Notes under the pieces: model-generated | Databases searched by the model: none | Seen by the model: only the letters and a program-made list of their open reading frames with translations | Told to the model about the DNA's origin: nothing | Shown here: piece after piece, positions 16,752 through 25,177 of the stretch | How positions within the stretch are numbered: position 1 is the stretch's first letter | How the letters are laid out: the number at the start of each line of letters is the position of its first letter | NCBI RefSeq assembly: GCF_017569225.1 | Contig: NZ_CP071868.1 | Location: 1,798,001-1,862,000 of the forward strand | Reading direction: 5' to 3' | DNA: 64,000 nucleotides | Source of the DNA: Pengzhenrongella sicca | GTDB taxonomy: Bacteria; Actinomycetota; Actinomycetes; Actinomycetales; Cellulomonadaceae | Program-made: the position numbers and the translations under genes

Positions 16752-18370
16752 GTCAGGTAGTTCGTGTACCGCTGGTGGGCGTACTTGAGCACGAGCGCGT
16801 CGTCGTACAGGTGCCCGTACAGCTTGCGGCCGGTCTGCCACGAGCCGAGGAGCTGCTCGATGCGCGCGGTCCGGCCCAGCACCTCGGCCTCGGTCAGCCC
16901 GTCGAGGCCGGCGGACACCTCCGCGAGGATCACCCCGACGGGGTCGTCCTGGTCGAGGCCGATGGCGTCGTACTGCGCGCACGCGGTGTCGAACAGGTCG
17001 CGCAGCCACGAGACGCGGTCGGCCCGCAGGGCGTCGCGCGCGGGGTCGGCGAACGGCGCCGACTGCAGGTCGGGCGCGACCTTGTCGTGCAGCACGAACG
17101 GCAGCACGGCGCGCAGGTCGGCGAGGTCCACCTCGGCGCGGCCCCGGAAGTACGCCATCGCCTTGGAGTACGCGACGAGCGACTGGAGCGCGCGCACCGA
17201 CAGCCCTGTCAGGGTCTGCTCGCCGATGTCGCCGAGCCGGTCCCGGCCGGTGTCGGCGGCCGCGAACTGGCGCGGGTCGATCCCGGCGAGCCGGGCGGTG
17301 TCCTTGGTCCGGTACTCGAACTGCCACCCGGCGCGTTCGAGCAGCTCGAGCTGGCCGGCGAAGAACTCGAGCCGGCGGCGCACCGGCTCGGGGATCCGCA
17401 CGGCCAGCACCTCGCGGTGCAGCTGGTCGTGCTCGGCCGCCGTGTACACGACCTGGGGCGGCACGGCGTTCTCGGGCCGCACGCCCTGCTCGGCCCGGTC
17501 GATGAGCTGGCCGAGGAAGCGGTTGTTGAACGGCAGCGCGGGCACGACGACGTCGATCCGGTCCTTGAGCGCGTCCACCACCTGGTAGGTGCCGCCGCCG
17601 GCGTCGTCGTTCGCGGTGAGGTACCACGCGGCGTCGCCGGTCTCGTAGACCTGGTCGTAGACCTCGACGTACCCGTCGGCCAGCAGGGTGAGCAGCGCGG
17701 CCTGGGTGCGGGTCGGGATCCGGTTGTACTCGTCGACGATCTTGACCCGCAGGCCGAGCCACGACCGCCACGCGACGTCGACGTCGGCCAGCGACGCCGC
17801 CTGGACGAGGTCGCGGGGCAGCGGCGTGCCGAACAGGTCGGCGACAGACAGCTGCGGGTGGCCGTGCTGCATGCCGCGGCGCACCTCGCGCGCCGGGTAG
17901 CCCGCGAGCACGCCCATGAGCAGCGCGCTCACGGTCTTGCCGCGGCCGGGCCCGCCGACGAGCAGGCAGCGCCCCCGCACCGCGAACGTCAGCAGCGGCA
18001 GGAGCACGAACGACGAGTAGGACTGGTCGGTCGGCAGCGTGAGCAGCGCGCGGGAGTCGCCGAGCCGGAACGACGACGCCGACGCGTCGGTGAACTCGAC
18101 GTCGTAGTGCGGGCTGATGATCGCGTGGTTGACGATCCAGAAGTACGCCTGCCGCAGCTTCTCGTCGAGCGGCAAGCCCGCGGCCTCCGGGTCGATCCCG
18201 GCGTCGGCGGGAAGCGCGGGCGAGCGGTACAGGTCCGCGACGTCGAGGTCGAACTCCGGCGCGCGCCCGGCACCGGGTCGCGTCGGCGCGGAAGACACGT
18301 GGCCCAGGGGCGGCGCGGGCGCCGGACCGGTCGGCTGAGCTGCGGACGGGCCGGGCGGGGGGACGCTCAT
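16727..18370 (-). CDS. MoxR-type AAA+ ATPase
   Basis: A 547-residue ATPase from ATG 18370, which overlaps the NadR stop (ATGA). After a Pro-rich N-terminus and an extension to about residue 130, the AAA+ core has the Walker A VGGPGRGKT (138-146), a Walker B-like strand LRVKIVDEYNRIP, sensor WYLTANDD, and an arginine-finger region near VVDALKDRIDV. The C-terminal lid follows. MoxR ATPases act with VWA proteins as chaperone-like or metal-insertion machines; the VWA partner is two genes downstream. The N-terminal extension is longer than in typical MoxR proteins (about 320 residues). Confidence 0.9.
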   Translation of the reverse strand: MSVPPPGPSAAQPTGPAPAPPLGHVSSAPTRPGAGRAPEFDLDVADLYRSPALPADAGIDPEAAGLPLDEKLRQAYFWIVNHAIISPHYDVEFTDASASSFRLGDSRALLTLPTDQSYSSFVLLPLLTFAVRGRCLLVGGPGRGKTVSALLMGVLAGYPAREVRRGMQHGHPQLSVADLFGTPLPRDLVQAASLADVDVAWRSWLGLRVKIVDEYNRIPTRTQAALLTLLADGYVEVYDQVYETGDAAWYLTANDDAGGGTYQVVDALKDRIDVVVPALPFNNRFLGQLIDRAEQGVRPENAVPPQVVYTAAEHDQLHREVLAVRIPEPVRRRLEFFAGQLELLERAGWQFEYRTKDTARLAGIDPRQFAAADTGRDRLGDIGEQTLTGLSVRALQSLVAYSKAMAYFRGRAEVDLADLRAVLPFVLHDKVAPDLQSAPFADPARDALRADRVSWLRDLFDTACAQYDAIGLDQDDPVGVILAEVSAGLDGLTEAEVLGRTARIEQLLGSWQTGRKLYGHLYDDALVLKYAHQRYTNYLTWLRWSAS

Positions 18371-19446
18371 CGGGACAGCATGCCCCCGTTCGCGGCGGGA
18401 GCAGCCGGTCCGTCCGCGCGGCGCGCCGCGCGGGGCCCGGCGAGCCCGTGCCCGCGCGCGAGCAGCGCCGTCACCTGGGTCGCCGCCTCGGCCAGCCGCT
18501 CGGCCCGGCTGCCGCGCACCTCGACCCACGGGGCCGGCTGCTGCGCGAGCACCTCGCGGAACCGCTCGGCCATCGCGTGCCGGATGTGCTCGCCGTCGCG
18601 CTGGCCGTCCGGGACGAACGGGATCTCGTCGCCCGTGAGCAGGTACAGGTCCGGGACGCGGCTCGCCGCGAGGCCGTGGACCGAGGCGGACGCGGCGCCG
18701 AGGTACCGCTCGTGGAACAGCGCCGTCGTGACCGCGTCGGTGTCGCACACCAGCAGCGGCACCGGGACCCGCTCGGCCGCGGCGTCCTCGGCCCGCGCCT
18801 GCTCGCGGGCGATGAGGTCGAACTCGCCCGAGTGCCACGGCGCCGTCGGCCCGCCGGGGCGCACGTCCGTCCACTCCCGGCCGAACTCGGGCACCCACGT
18901 CGTCCCGAACCGGTCCGCGAGGGCGGCCGCGAGCGTCGTCGTGCCGGTCGACTCCGCGCCGACGACGACGACGCGCAGCGTGAACCAGGCCCGCACCGCG
19001 CGCGGCAGCGCCCACCAGTACCCCGCCGGGTCGGCGCGGACCTGCGTGCCCGAGACCGCGGCGAGCGTGCGCCCGGGATCGACCTGGACCCAGGCGGCGC
19101 CGAGCCGGCGCGCGAGCTCCGCGCCGTACGCGTCGGACGTGAAGACCGCGTCGACCGGGGCGTCCAGCAAGGCCCGGATCACCGTCAGGTGCTCGCGCCA
19201 CGCGGGCTCGCTGTCGTAGTCGACCGGGGCGTCGTCGAGCCCCGTCACGACGTGGGCCTGCGGCAGCTCGGACCGGATCCAGCCGGCGCGGACCTCGCCG
19301 GGCACGAGCTCCGCCGACGTCGTGAGCACCTCGACCGTGACCCGGTCGCTGCGCGCGAGCGCGGCCCGCACGAGGTTCAGGTGGCCCGCATGCAGCGGGT
19401 AGAACTTGCCGATGATCAGGGCGTGCCGGAACTCGCGGCGCGTCAT
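18367..19446 (-). CDS. nadR: NadR-like NMN adenylyltransferase / ribosylnicotinamide kinase
   Basis: A 359-residue bifunctional enzyme of NAD salvage. The N-terminal nucleotidyltransferase has IIGKFYPLHAGHLNLV (11-26, HxGH motif) and SGTQVRADPAGYWW, the ISGTxxR equivalent with its Arg. The C-terminal kinase has a P-loop GAESTGTTTLAAAL near 165-178 (Thr in place of the usual Lys of GKST/T, typical for NadR being GTGKT or GKST) and PEFGREWTDVRPGG. There is no N-terminal HTH repressor domain, unlike enterobacterial NadR. Overlaps pnuC upstream and the MoxR gene downstream by 4 bp each. Confidence 0.88.
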   Translation of the reverse strand: MTRREFRHALIIGKFYPLHAGHLNLVRAALARSDRVTVEVLTTSAELVPGEVRAGWIRSELPQAHVVTGLDDAPVDYDSEPAWREHLTVIRALLDAPVDAVFTSDAYGAELARRLGAAWVQVDPGRTLAAVSGTQVRADPAGYWWALPRAVRAWFTLRVVVVGAESTGTTTLAAALADRFGTTWVPEFGREWTDVRPGGPTAPWHSGEFDLIAREQARAEDAAAERVPVPLLVCDTDAVTTALFHERYLGAASASVHGLAASRVPDLYLLTGDEIPFVPDGQRDGEHIRHAMAERFREVLAQQPAPWVEVRGSRAERLAEAATQVTALLARGHGLAGPRAARRADGPAAPAANGGMLSR

Positions 19447-20102
19447 GCTCGCGCGGGCACCGCGTCCGCGGCGGTTGGGTCGGCCGGGTCGGTCGGGTTT
19501 GCCTGGTCGGCCGACTCGGCAGGGTCGGCCGTGGCCGTCGCGCCCAGGTCGCGGCGCCACGTGCGGGCGCCCTGCACGCACAGCCCGATGAAGCCTGCGT
19601 ACAGCGCCGCGGTGAGCCACAGGCCCTGGCTCGCGTAGAGGCCGACGAAGATGACGTCCGCGACGATCCACACGGCCCAGTTGCCGAGCCACTTGCGGCC
19701 CATCATGAGCTGGGCGGCGAGGCTGAGCGCGGTGGTGAGGGCGTCCGCCGTCGGCGCGGGGGAGTCCGTCCACGTCGCGAGCACGACCCGCAGCGCGACG
19801 GTCGCCGCCACGACGCCGACCGCCGCCGCGACCCAGCCGGCCGCCGGGGTCCGGCGGACGGGCAGCGGGGTGTGGCCGGAACCGCCCCGCACCCACCAGT
19901 ACCAGCTCAGCCCGGCGAGGCCGAGGTAGACGACCTGCAGCCCCGCGCCCGCGTACAGCCCGGAGCCGAGGAACAGCACCGCGAACGCGACGTTGTTCAC
20001 GATGCCGATCGGGTACGTCCAGATGTTCTGGCGCACGGCCAGCCACACGCACACGGCGCCCGTGACAAAACCGACGATCTCGCTGACGCCCATCTGCGTC
20101 AT
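19443..20102 (-). CDS. pnuC: PnuC-type nicotinamide riboside transporter
   Basis: A 219-residue membrane protein with about seven segments. The diagnostic runs are RQNIWTYPIGIVNNVAFAVL near 25-45 and QLMMGRKWLGNWAVWIVADV near 135-155; the second contains the W-x-x-W-x-x-D type motif of PnuC. It imports nicotinamide riboside, which NadR, coupled directly downstream, phosphorylates and adenylates. The C-terminal 30 residues are an Ala/Asp/Pro-rich tail. Start at ATG 20102 overlaps the GntR stop (ATGA). Confidence 0.92.
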   Translation of the reverse strand: MTQMGVSEIVGFVTGAVCVWLAVRQNIWTYPIGIVNNVAFAVLFLGSGLYAGAGLQVVYLGLAGLSWYWWVRGGSGHTPLPVRRTPAAGWVAAAVGVVAATVALRVVLATWTDSPAPTADALTTALSLAAQLMMGRKWLGNWAVWIVADVIFVGLYASQGLWLTAALYAGFIGLCVQGARTWRRDLGATATADPAESADQANPTDPADPTAADAVPARA

Positions 20103-20845
20103 CCTGCCGTACCGCCGTCGCGGGGCGGATGCCGCACGAACCCGTAGTTGCGCAGGTGGAACCGCACCCGGGTGCCAATGAAGTACTCGCGGCCGATCTC
20201 GATCGGGCGCCCGGCGGCGTCGGCGGTGGTGCGGTGCACGTAGATGAGCGGCGTCCCGGCCGCGACCTCGAGGAACCCCGCGCGCTCGTCGTCGGCGAGC
20301 ACGAGCTCGAGCGTCTCGTCGCTGACCGCCGGGGTGACGCCGTAGTGCGCGCCCAGCAGCGCGTACAGGCTCGACAGGTCCTGCAGCAGCAGGCCGGGGA
20401 ACGTCGCCGTCGGCAGCCGGGACGCCTCGAGCGAGAGCGGGTGGCCGTCGGCGAGCCGCAGCCGGAGCAGGCGGTAGACGTAGTCGTGCGGCGTGAGGTC
20501 GAGGAGTCGCTGGTCCTGCCCCGACGCGAGCGCGACCTCGGCCCGCAGGACCCGCGTCTCGAGCCGGATGCCCTGCTGGCGGGCGATGACCGGCAGGCCC
20601 TCGATCGTCGAGAGGTTGCGCTCGAGCCGGCCGTCGGACGCGACGATGCCGCCGCCGCGGCCGATCCGGCGCCGCACCACCCCCTCGGCCTCGAGCAGGT
20701 CGAGCGCCTGCCGCAGCCGGGAGCGCGGCACCCCGAGGGAGGTCGCGATCGACCGCTCGTCGCCGATCCGGTCGCCCGGGCGCACCTCGTCGTGGCGGAT
20801 CAGCGCGCGGACCCGTTCGCACAGCTCGTCGACGGGTGCGCTCAT
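20099..20845 (-). CDS. GntR-family regulator (UTRA type)
   Basis: A 248-residue regulator. The N-terminal winged helix runs through ELCERVRALIRHDEVRPGDR and SIATSLGVPRSRLRQALDLLEAEGVVRRR. The C-terminal UTRA ligand domain ends HLRNYGFVRHPP, with typical EVAAGTPLIYVHRTTAD and GREYFIGTRVRFH. Coupled by ATGA overlaps to the aminotransferase-like gene upstream and to pnuC downstream, so it probably governs the whole operon, sensing the imported amino alcohol or its phosphate. Candidate operators lie at 23814-23864. Confidence 0.9.
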   Translation of the reverse strand: MSAPVDELCERVRALIRHDEVRPGDRIGDERSIATSLGVPRSRLRQALDLLEAEGVVRRRIGRGGGIVASDGRLERNLSTIEGLPVIARQQGIRLETRVLRAEVALASGQDQRLLDLTPHDYVYRLLRLRLADGHPLSLEASRLPTATFPGLLLQDLSSLYALLGAHYGVTPAVSDETLELVLADDERAGFLEVAAGTPLIYVHRTTADAAGRPIEIGREYFIGTRVRFHLRNYGFVRHPPRDGGTAG

Positions 20846-22194
20846 GTCGGCAGCGTCGCGAGGACCTCCTCGTAGGCGGTCAGGAAGACGTCGAGGTCGG
20901 CGGGCGAGAAGGCGAGCGGGGGGCGCAGCTTGAGCACGTTCCCTCCCGCCCCGCACACGGAGGTCAGCACGTGCCGTTCGCGCAGCCGCTCGACGATCTC
21001 GAGCGCGGTGGCCTGGTCGGGCCGCCGGCTCACGGGGTCGGTGACGATGTCCACGCCGACGTACAGGCCCGCGCCGCGGATGTCGCCCACGAGCGGGTGG
21101 CCCGCGCTCGCCGCTCGCAGGCCGGCCGACAGCTGCGCGCCGAGCCGCGCGCTGTGCGCCTGTAGCTCCTCGTCCCGGATCACGTCGAGCACCGCCTGGG
21201 CGGCCGCGATCGAGACGGGGTTGCCGCCGAAGGTGTTGAAGTACGGGATCGAGTCCCCGAACGCCGCGAGGACCTCGCTGCGCGCCGCGAGCGCCGAGAT
21301 CGGGATGCCGTTGCCCATCGGCTTGCCCATCGTGACGAGGTCGGGGACGACCCCGTGCCGCTCGAAGCCCCAGAACGCCTGGCCCGTGCGGGCGAAGCCC
21401 GGCTGGACCTCGTCGGCGACGAACACGCCGCCCGCGCGGTGCACGACCTCGATCGCCGGCGCGAGGAAGCCGAGCGGGTCGGGGAACACGCCGTCGGAGG
21501 AGAAGATCGAGTCGGCCAAGAACGCCGCGAACCGCGTGCCGTGCCGCTCGAGGTCGGCGATCTGCGCGGCCACCTGGTCGGCGAACCACAGGCCGAGGTC
21601 GACGTCGCCCCCGCCGAGCCCGAGCCGGTAGGCGTCGGGGGAGGGCACGGTGCGCACGTCCCGCCCGAGCGGCTGGGCGGTCCCGAGCGCGGGGGACAGC
21701 TCCGAGGTCAGCGCCGTGTTGCCGTGGTACGCCTCCGACGTCACGAGCACCCCGGTGCCGCCGGTGTACGCCTGCGCGACCCGGATCGCGAGGTCGTTGG
21801 CCTCCGAGCCGGTGCACAGGAACATGACCTGGTCGATCGCGTCCGGCAGCGTCGACAGGAGGTCCTCGGAGTAGTCGACGATCGCCTCGTGCAGGTACCG
21901 CGTGTGGGTGTTCAGCGCCGCCGCCTGGCGCTGCACGGCCGCGACGACGCGCGGATGGCAGTGCCCGACGGACGCGACGTTGTTGTACACGTCCAGGTAG
22001 CGCTGGCCATCGGCGTCGTACAGGTGCGCGCCCTCGCCGCGCACGAGGTGCACCGGCTCGCGGTAGAAGAGCCGGTAGGAGGGCCCGAGCACGCGCTCGC
22101 GGCGGGCCGCGAGCCGGCGGATCGACTCCGGCAGCTCGTCGGTCGCCCCCCGGCGGAAGCTGTTGGTGTCCATGATCGTCGAGCGCGTTGCCAC
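20842..22194 (-). CDS. class III aminotransferase-like PLP enzyme, probable O-phosphoethanolamine phospho-lyase
   Basis: A 450-residue PLP enzyme of the class III (AGXT2L) group. Cofactor residues are visible: D261 in FVADEVQPGF and the Schiff-base lysine K291 in MGKPMGNGIP; the phosphate-binding run CTGSEAND is at 127-134. The VHLVRGEGAHLYDADGQRYL and NNVASVGHCHP runs are typical of the phospho-lyase branch. With an ethanolamine-type permease 46 bp upstream and a divergent small-molecule kinase, the expected reaction is phosphoethanolamine to acetaldehyde, ammonia and phosphate. Phosphohydroxylysine is an alternative substrate. A true transaminase activity cannot be excluded from sequence alone. 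Confidence 0.8.
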   Translation of the reverse strand: MATRSTIMDTNSFRRGATDELPESIRRLAARRERVLGPSYRLFYREPVHLVRGEGAHLYDADGQRYLDVYNNVASVGHCHPRVVAAVQRQAAALNTHTRYLHEAIVDYSEDLLSTLPDAIDQVMFLCTGSEANDLAIRVAQAYTGGTGVLVTSEAYHGNTALTSELSPALGTAQPLGRDVRTVPSPDAYRLGLGGGDVDLGLWFADQVAAQIADLERHGTRFAAFLADSIFSSDGVFPDPLGFLAPAIEVVHRAGGVFVADEVQPGFARTGQAFWGFERHGVVPDLVTMGKPMGNGIPISALAARSEVLAAFGDSIPYFNTFGGNPVSIAAAQAVLDVIRDEELQAHSARLGAQLSAGLRAASAGHPLVGDIRGAGLYVGVDIVTDPVSRRPDQATALEIVERLRERHVLTSVCGAGGNVLKLRPPLAFSPADLDVFLTAYEEVLATLPT

Positions 22195-22240
22195 GGGTGC
22201 TCCTCCTCGATGGGTCGTGCGAACAGTCTGCCGCGCCGGC

Positions 22241-23722
22241 TCAGGCGCGGTCCGTCCCGCCGAGCGCGTACTCCTCCTCGGGGGACAGCACCAGGTGGTT
22301 GCGGCCCCACAGCGCGAACGTCGTGAGCCCGATCGCGAACACGACCGCGATCGCCACGATCGCCAGCCGGTAGTCCGGGTTCAGCATGACCCCGACGAGG
22401 ATCGTCAGGGCGAGCAGCCCGGCCACGACGGCGCCGGGCACGCCGGTGGGGCTGACGTACGGCCGCGGCTTGTCGGGGAAGTTCCGGCGCAGCAGCAGGA
22501 ACGCGACCATCTGCAGCACGTACGCGATGACCGCGCCCCAGACCGCGATGTTGAGCACAACGCTGCCCGCCTCGGCGGCGCCGTACTGCACGAGGAACAG
22601 CGCCACGACGCCGACGACGGCGCCCGCCAGCAGCGCGACCCACGGCGTCTTGCGGGTGCCCGTGAGCGACAGGACCTTCGGGTAGTAGCCCGCGCGCGAG
22701 AGCGAGTAGATGTTGCGGCCGTAGGCGTACATGATCCCCTGCGTCGAGGCGAGCAGGCCGACGAGCGCGAACGCGGACAGCACCGCCGCGAGCTCGCCGC
22801 TCGGCAGGATCGCGCGGAAGCCGTCGAGCAGCGGCTCGCCCGAGGTGCTCAGGGCGGCCGCGCCGGTGACGGCCGGGTTGAGCACGACGACGAGCGCGCC
22901 GCTGATCACGAGCGTGACCATGCCCCAGATCCCCGCGCGCGGGATGTCCTGCGCGGGGGTGTGCGACTCCTCGGCGGCCAGCGGCAGCTCCTCGATGCCG
23001 AGGAACAGCCACATCGCGAACGGCAGCGCGTAGAAGACCCCGGTGATGCCGTGCGGCAGGAAGGTGCTCTGGCCCGCGTCGGGGGTGATGTCGAACAGCT
23101 TGCCGAGGTCGAATGCCGACGACGTCACGGCCATGACGGCGAACACGGCGATGACCCCGAGCGAGATGACCGCGACCACCATCGCGAACTTGAAGGTGAC
23201 CTCGGCGCCGGCGGCGTTGATCGCGAGGAAGACGCCGTAGATGATCAGCCACCAGCTCCAGGCGGGCAGCGACACCCCGAACAGCGTCGACGTGATCGAG
23301 TCGGCGTACTGGCCCGAGAAGAACACGACGACGGCGGTCGTCATCACGTACTCGACCGTCTCGGCGAGACCCGTCACGAACCCGCCCCAGGGGCCCATGG
23401 CCGCGCGGCCGAACGAGTAGGCGCCGCCCGTGTGCGGCATCGCGGCGGACATCTCGCCGATGCTGAAGAGCATCCCGAAGTACATGATCGCGACGATGAC
23501 GGTCGCGACGACGAAGCCGCCCCACCCCGCGACGTCGATGCCGAAGTTCCAGCCGGAGAAATCACCCGAGATCACCGCCGCGATGCCGATGCCCCACAGG
23601 CCCCAGAATCCGGCCGAGCGGACGAGTCCGCGCTTCTCGAAATAGTCGTCCGCGGCGCGGGAGTACGTCACCCCGGACACGCTGGGCGCGCTCACCGCGC
23701 CGTCGAGCTCGAGCTTGCTCAC
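22241..23722 (-). CDS. APC-superfamily permease, ethanolamine permease type
   Basis: A 493-residue transporter with about twelve membrane segments. GTG 23722 is chosen because GGAGG (23728-23732) lies 5 bp upstream; an ATG at 23758 has no such site. The runs GFWGLWGIGIAAVISGDFSG, GEMSAAMPHTGGAYSFGRAA and MYAYGRNIYSLSRAGYYPK are characteristic of the Eat (ethanolamine permease) group of the amino acid-polyamine-organocation family. First gene of the long minus-strand operon and the main clue that the substrate is ethanolamine or a close amino alcohol. Confidence 0.87.
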   Translation of the reverse strand: MSKLELDGAVSAPSVSGVTYSRAADDYFEKRGLVRSAGFWGLWGIGIAAVISGDFSGWNFGIDVAGWGGFVVATVIVAIMYFGMLFSIGEMSAAMPHTGGAYSFGRAAMGPWGGFVTGLAETVEYVMTTAVVVFFSGQYADSITSTLFGVSLPAWSWWLIIYGVFLAINAAGAEVTFKFAMVVAVISLGVIAVFAVMAVTSSAFDLGKLFDITPDAGQSTFLPHGITGVFYALPFAMWLFLGIEELPLAAEESHTPAQDIPRAGIWGMVTLVISGALVVVLNPAVTGAAALSTSGEPLLDGFRAILPSGELAAVLSAFALVGLLASTQGIMYAYGRNIYSLSRAGYYPKVLSLTGTRKTPWVALLAGAVVGVVALFLVQYGAAEAGSVVLNIAVWGAVIAYVLQMVAFLLLRRNFPDKPRPYVSPTGVPGAVVAGLLALTILVGVMLNPDYRLAIVAIAVVFAIGLTTFALWGRNHLVLSPEEEYALGGTDRA

Positions 23723-23813
23723 GATTGCCTCCACGTAGTCGACCTGCCGGACCGCCAAGCCCTGGTGTCACGACCCATCGTGGCGGGGTGCCCGCGGCGA
23801 ATTCCGGCTCCCG

Positions 23814-23864
23814 TGTAAGCACCGTGTTACAAGGCCGGGGGCACGTGTTAATGGCCGGTAAACA
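23814..23864. promoter_or_regulatory. candidate GntR operators in the permease/kinase divergent promoter
   Basis: Two dyads in the 256-bp divergent control region: TGTAA-N8-TTACA at 23814-23831 and the less perfect TGTTAATGGCCGGTAAACA at 23846-23864. Their centres lie about 32 bp (three helical turns) apart, between the permease operon and the kinase gene. Both have the TGT...ACA ends common in GntR operators. The coupled GntR gene (20099-20845) is the obvious candidate binder. Confidence 0.45.
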
Positions 23865-23978
23865 TCGGCGCGCGCGAGCGATTCGCGGCGAAAAGGGGCA
23901 GCCACGCGGGCCCGGTCGCACCTACAGTCGGGGCTACCGTCAACCCTCCCGCACCGCCTTTTGCTGGAGAGGAACTCG

Positions 23979-25097
23979 ATGAGCATCGACGACGTGAAGG
24001 TCGGAGAGCTGACACAGGTCACCGCGCTGTCGAAGGTAACGGAGCCGTCGAAGGTCGCTGCGCCGTCGACGGTCACGGAGCCTTCGGACTTCTTCGAGTC
24101 GCTGGCCCGGTCGGACCCGGCCCCGGACTGGCTGTTCGCCGGCGTCGTGCGCGCCTGGCGCCTGGACCCGGAGACCACGACGGTCACGATGATCACCGTC
24201 TCGGAGAACGCCACCTTCCTCATCGCCGCGGCGGGCGTCCCCGTCGCCGTGACCCGCGTCGCCCGGCCCGGCTACATGGCCGACGCCGCGGCGTTCGAGT
24301 CCGAGGTCGCGTGGGTCGCCACGCTGGCGGCCGCGGGCGTCGCGTCCGTCCCGCGCGGCCTGCCGACCGCGGACGGCGCGTTCGTCGCCGTCGTCCCGGA
24401 CGAGCGGGGGGTGAGCTGGTGGTGCGTGAGCTACTCCTACGTCGCCGGCACGATCCTCGAGGACGTCGCCGACCCCGTCCCGTACTACCGGGAGATCGGC
24501 CGGACGACCGCGCTGCTGCACGACCACGCGGCGGGCTGGACGCCGCCGGCCGGGTTCACCCGGCACTCGTGGGAGCTCGCCGACATGGTCGGCCCGACCT
24601 GCCGCTGGGGCCGCTGGCAGGACGTGGGGTACGACCCGGCGGCGCTCGCGGTCGTCGAGGCGGCCGAGGCGGCGGCGCTCGCCAGCCTTGCGGACGCGCC
24701 GCGCACGGCGGGCTCGTGGGGGCTCATCCACGCCGACCTGCGGCCCTCGAACATCATGATCGACGCCGACCGGCTCACGGTGATCGACTTCGACGACTGC
24801 GGCTTCTCCTGGTTCCTGTACGACTTCGCCTCGGCGCTGACGTTCATGGAGCACATGCCCGAGGCGGGCACGATGGCGACGCGGTGGATCGAGGGCTACA
24901 CCGAGGTCCGGGCGCTGACCCGCGCGGACGTGCGGCTCGGCTGCGACCTGTCGATGATCCGGCGGCTGCAGATGCTCGGGTGGACGACGACGCACCGCCA
25001 GGACGCGCTGCCGCCGGCGCTGTGGGCCGCGCAGAAGTCCGGGACGCTCGAGGTCGCCGCGCGGTACCTGCGCTCGCCCACCTGGCTGATCGACTGA
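23979..25097 (+). CDS. APH/choline-kinase-fold phosphotransferase (probable amino alcohol kinase)
   Basis: A 372-residue kinase, starting at ATG 23979 after GGAGAGG. The catalytic loop is GLIHADLRPSNIMI (H251, D253, N258) and the metal-binding motif VIDFDDCG (D270-D273). The fold matches APH proteins such as homoserine, choline and hydroxylysine kinases. The first 38 residues are unusual: a low-complexity stretch with repeating VT/KV-x-x-PS units (ALSKVTEPSKVAAPSTVTEP) not normally seen in the family. Divergent from the permease operon, it would supply the phosphorylated substrate for the phospho-lyase. Confidence 0.82.
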   Translation: MSIDDVKVGELTQVTALSKVTEPSKVAAPSTVTEPSDFFESLARSDPAPDWLFAGVVRAWRLDPETTTVTMITVSENATFLIAAAGVPVAVTRVARPGYMADAAAFESEVAWVATLAAAGVASVPRGLPTADGAFVAVVPDERGVSWWCVSYSYVAGTILEDVADPVPYYREIGRTTALLHDHAAGWTPPAGFTRHSWELADMVGPTCRWGRWQDVGYDPAALAVVEAAEAAALASLADAPRTAGSWGLIHADLRPSNIMIDADRLTVIDFDDCGFSWFLYDFASALTFMEHMPEAGTMATRWIEGYTEVRALTRADVRLGCDLSMIRRLQMLGWTTTHRQDALPPALWAAQKSGTLEVAARYLRSPTWLID

Positions 25098-25177
25098 CGA
25101 CCGACGCCTTTTCGCGGGTGGCGTGGCGGCGGAACGGGCCGGGATGCGAGAGCATGTCCTCCGACCCTGGAGGCGGC

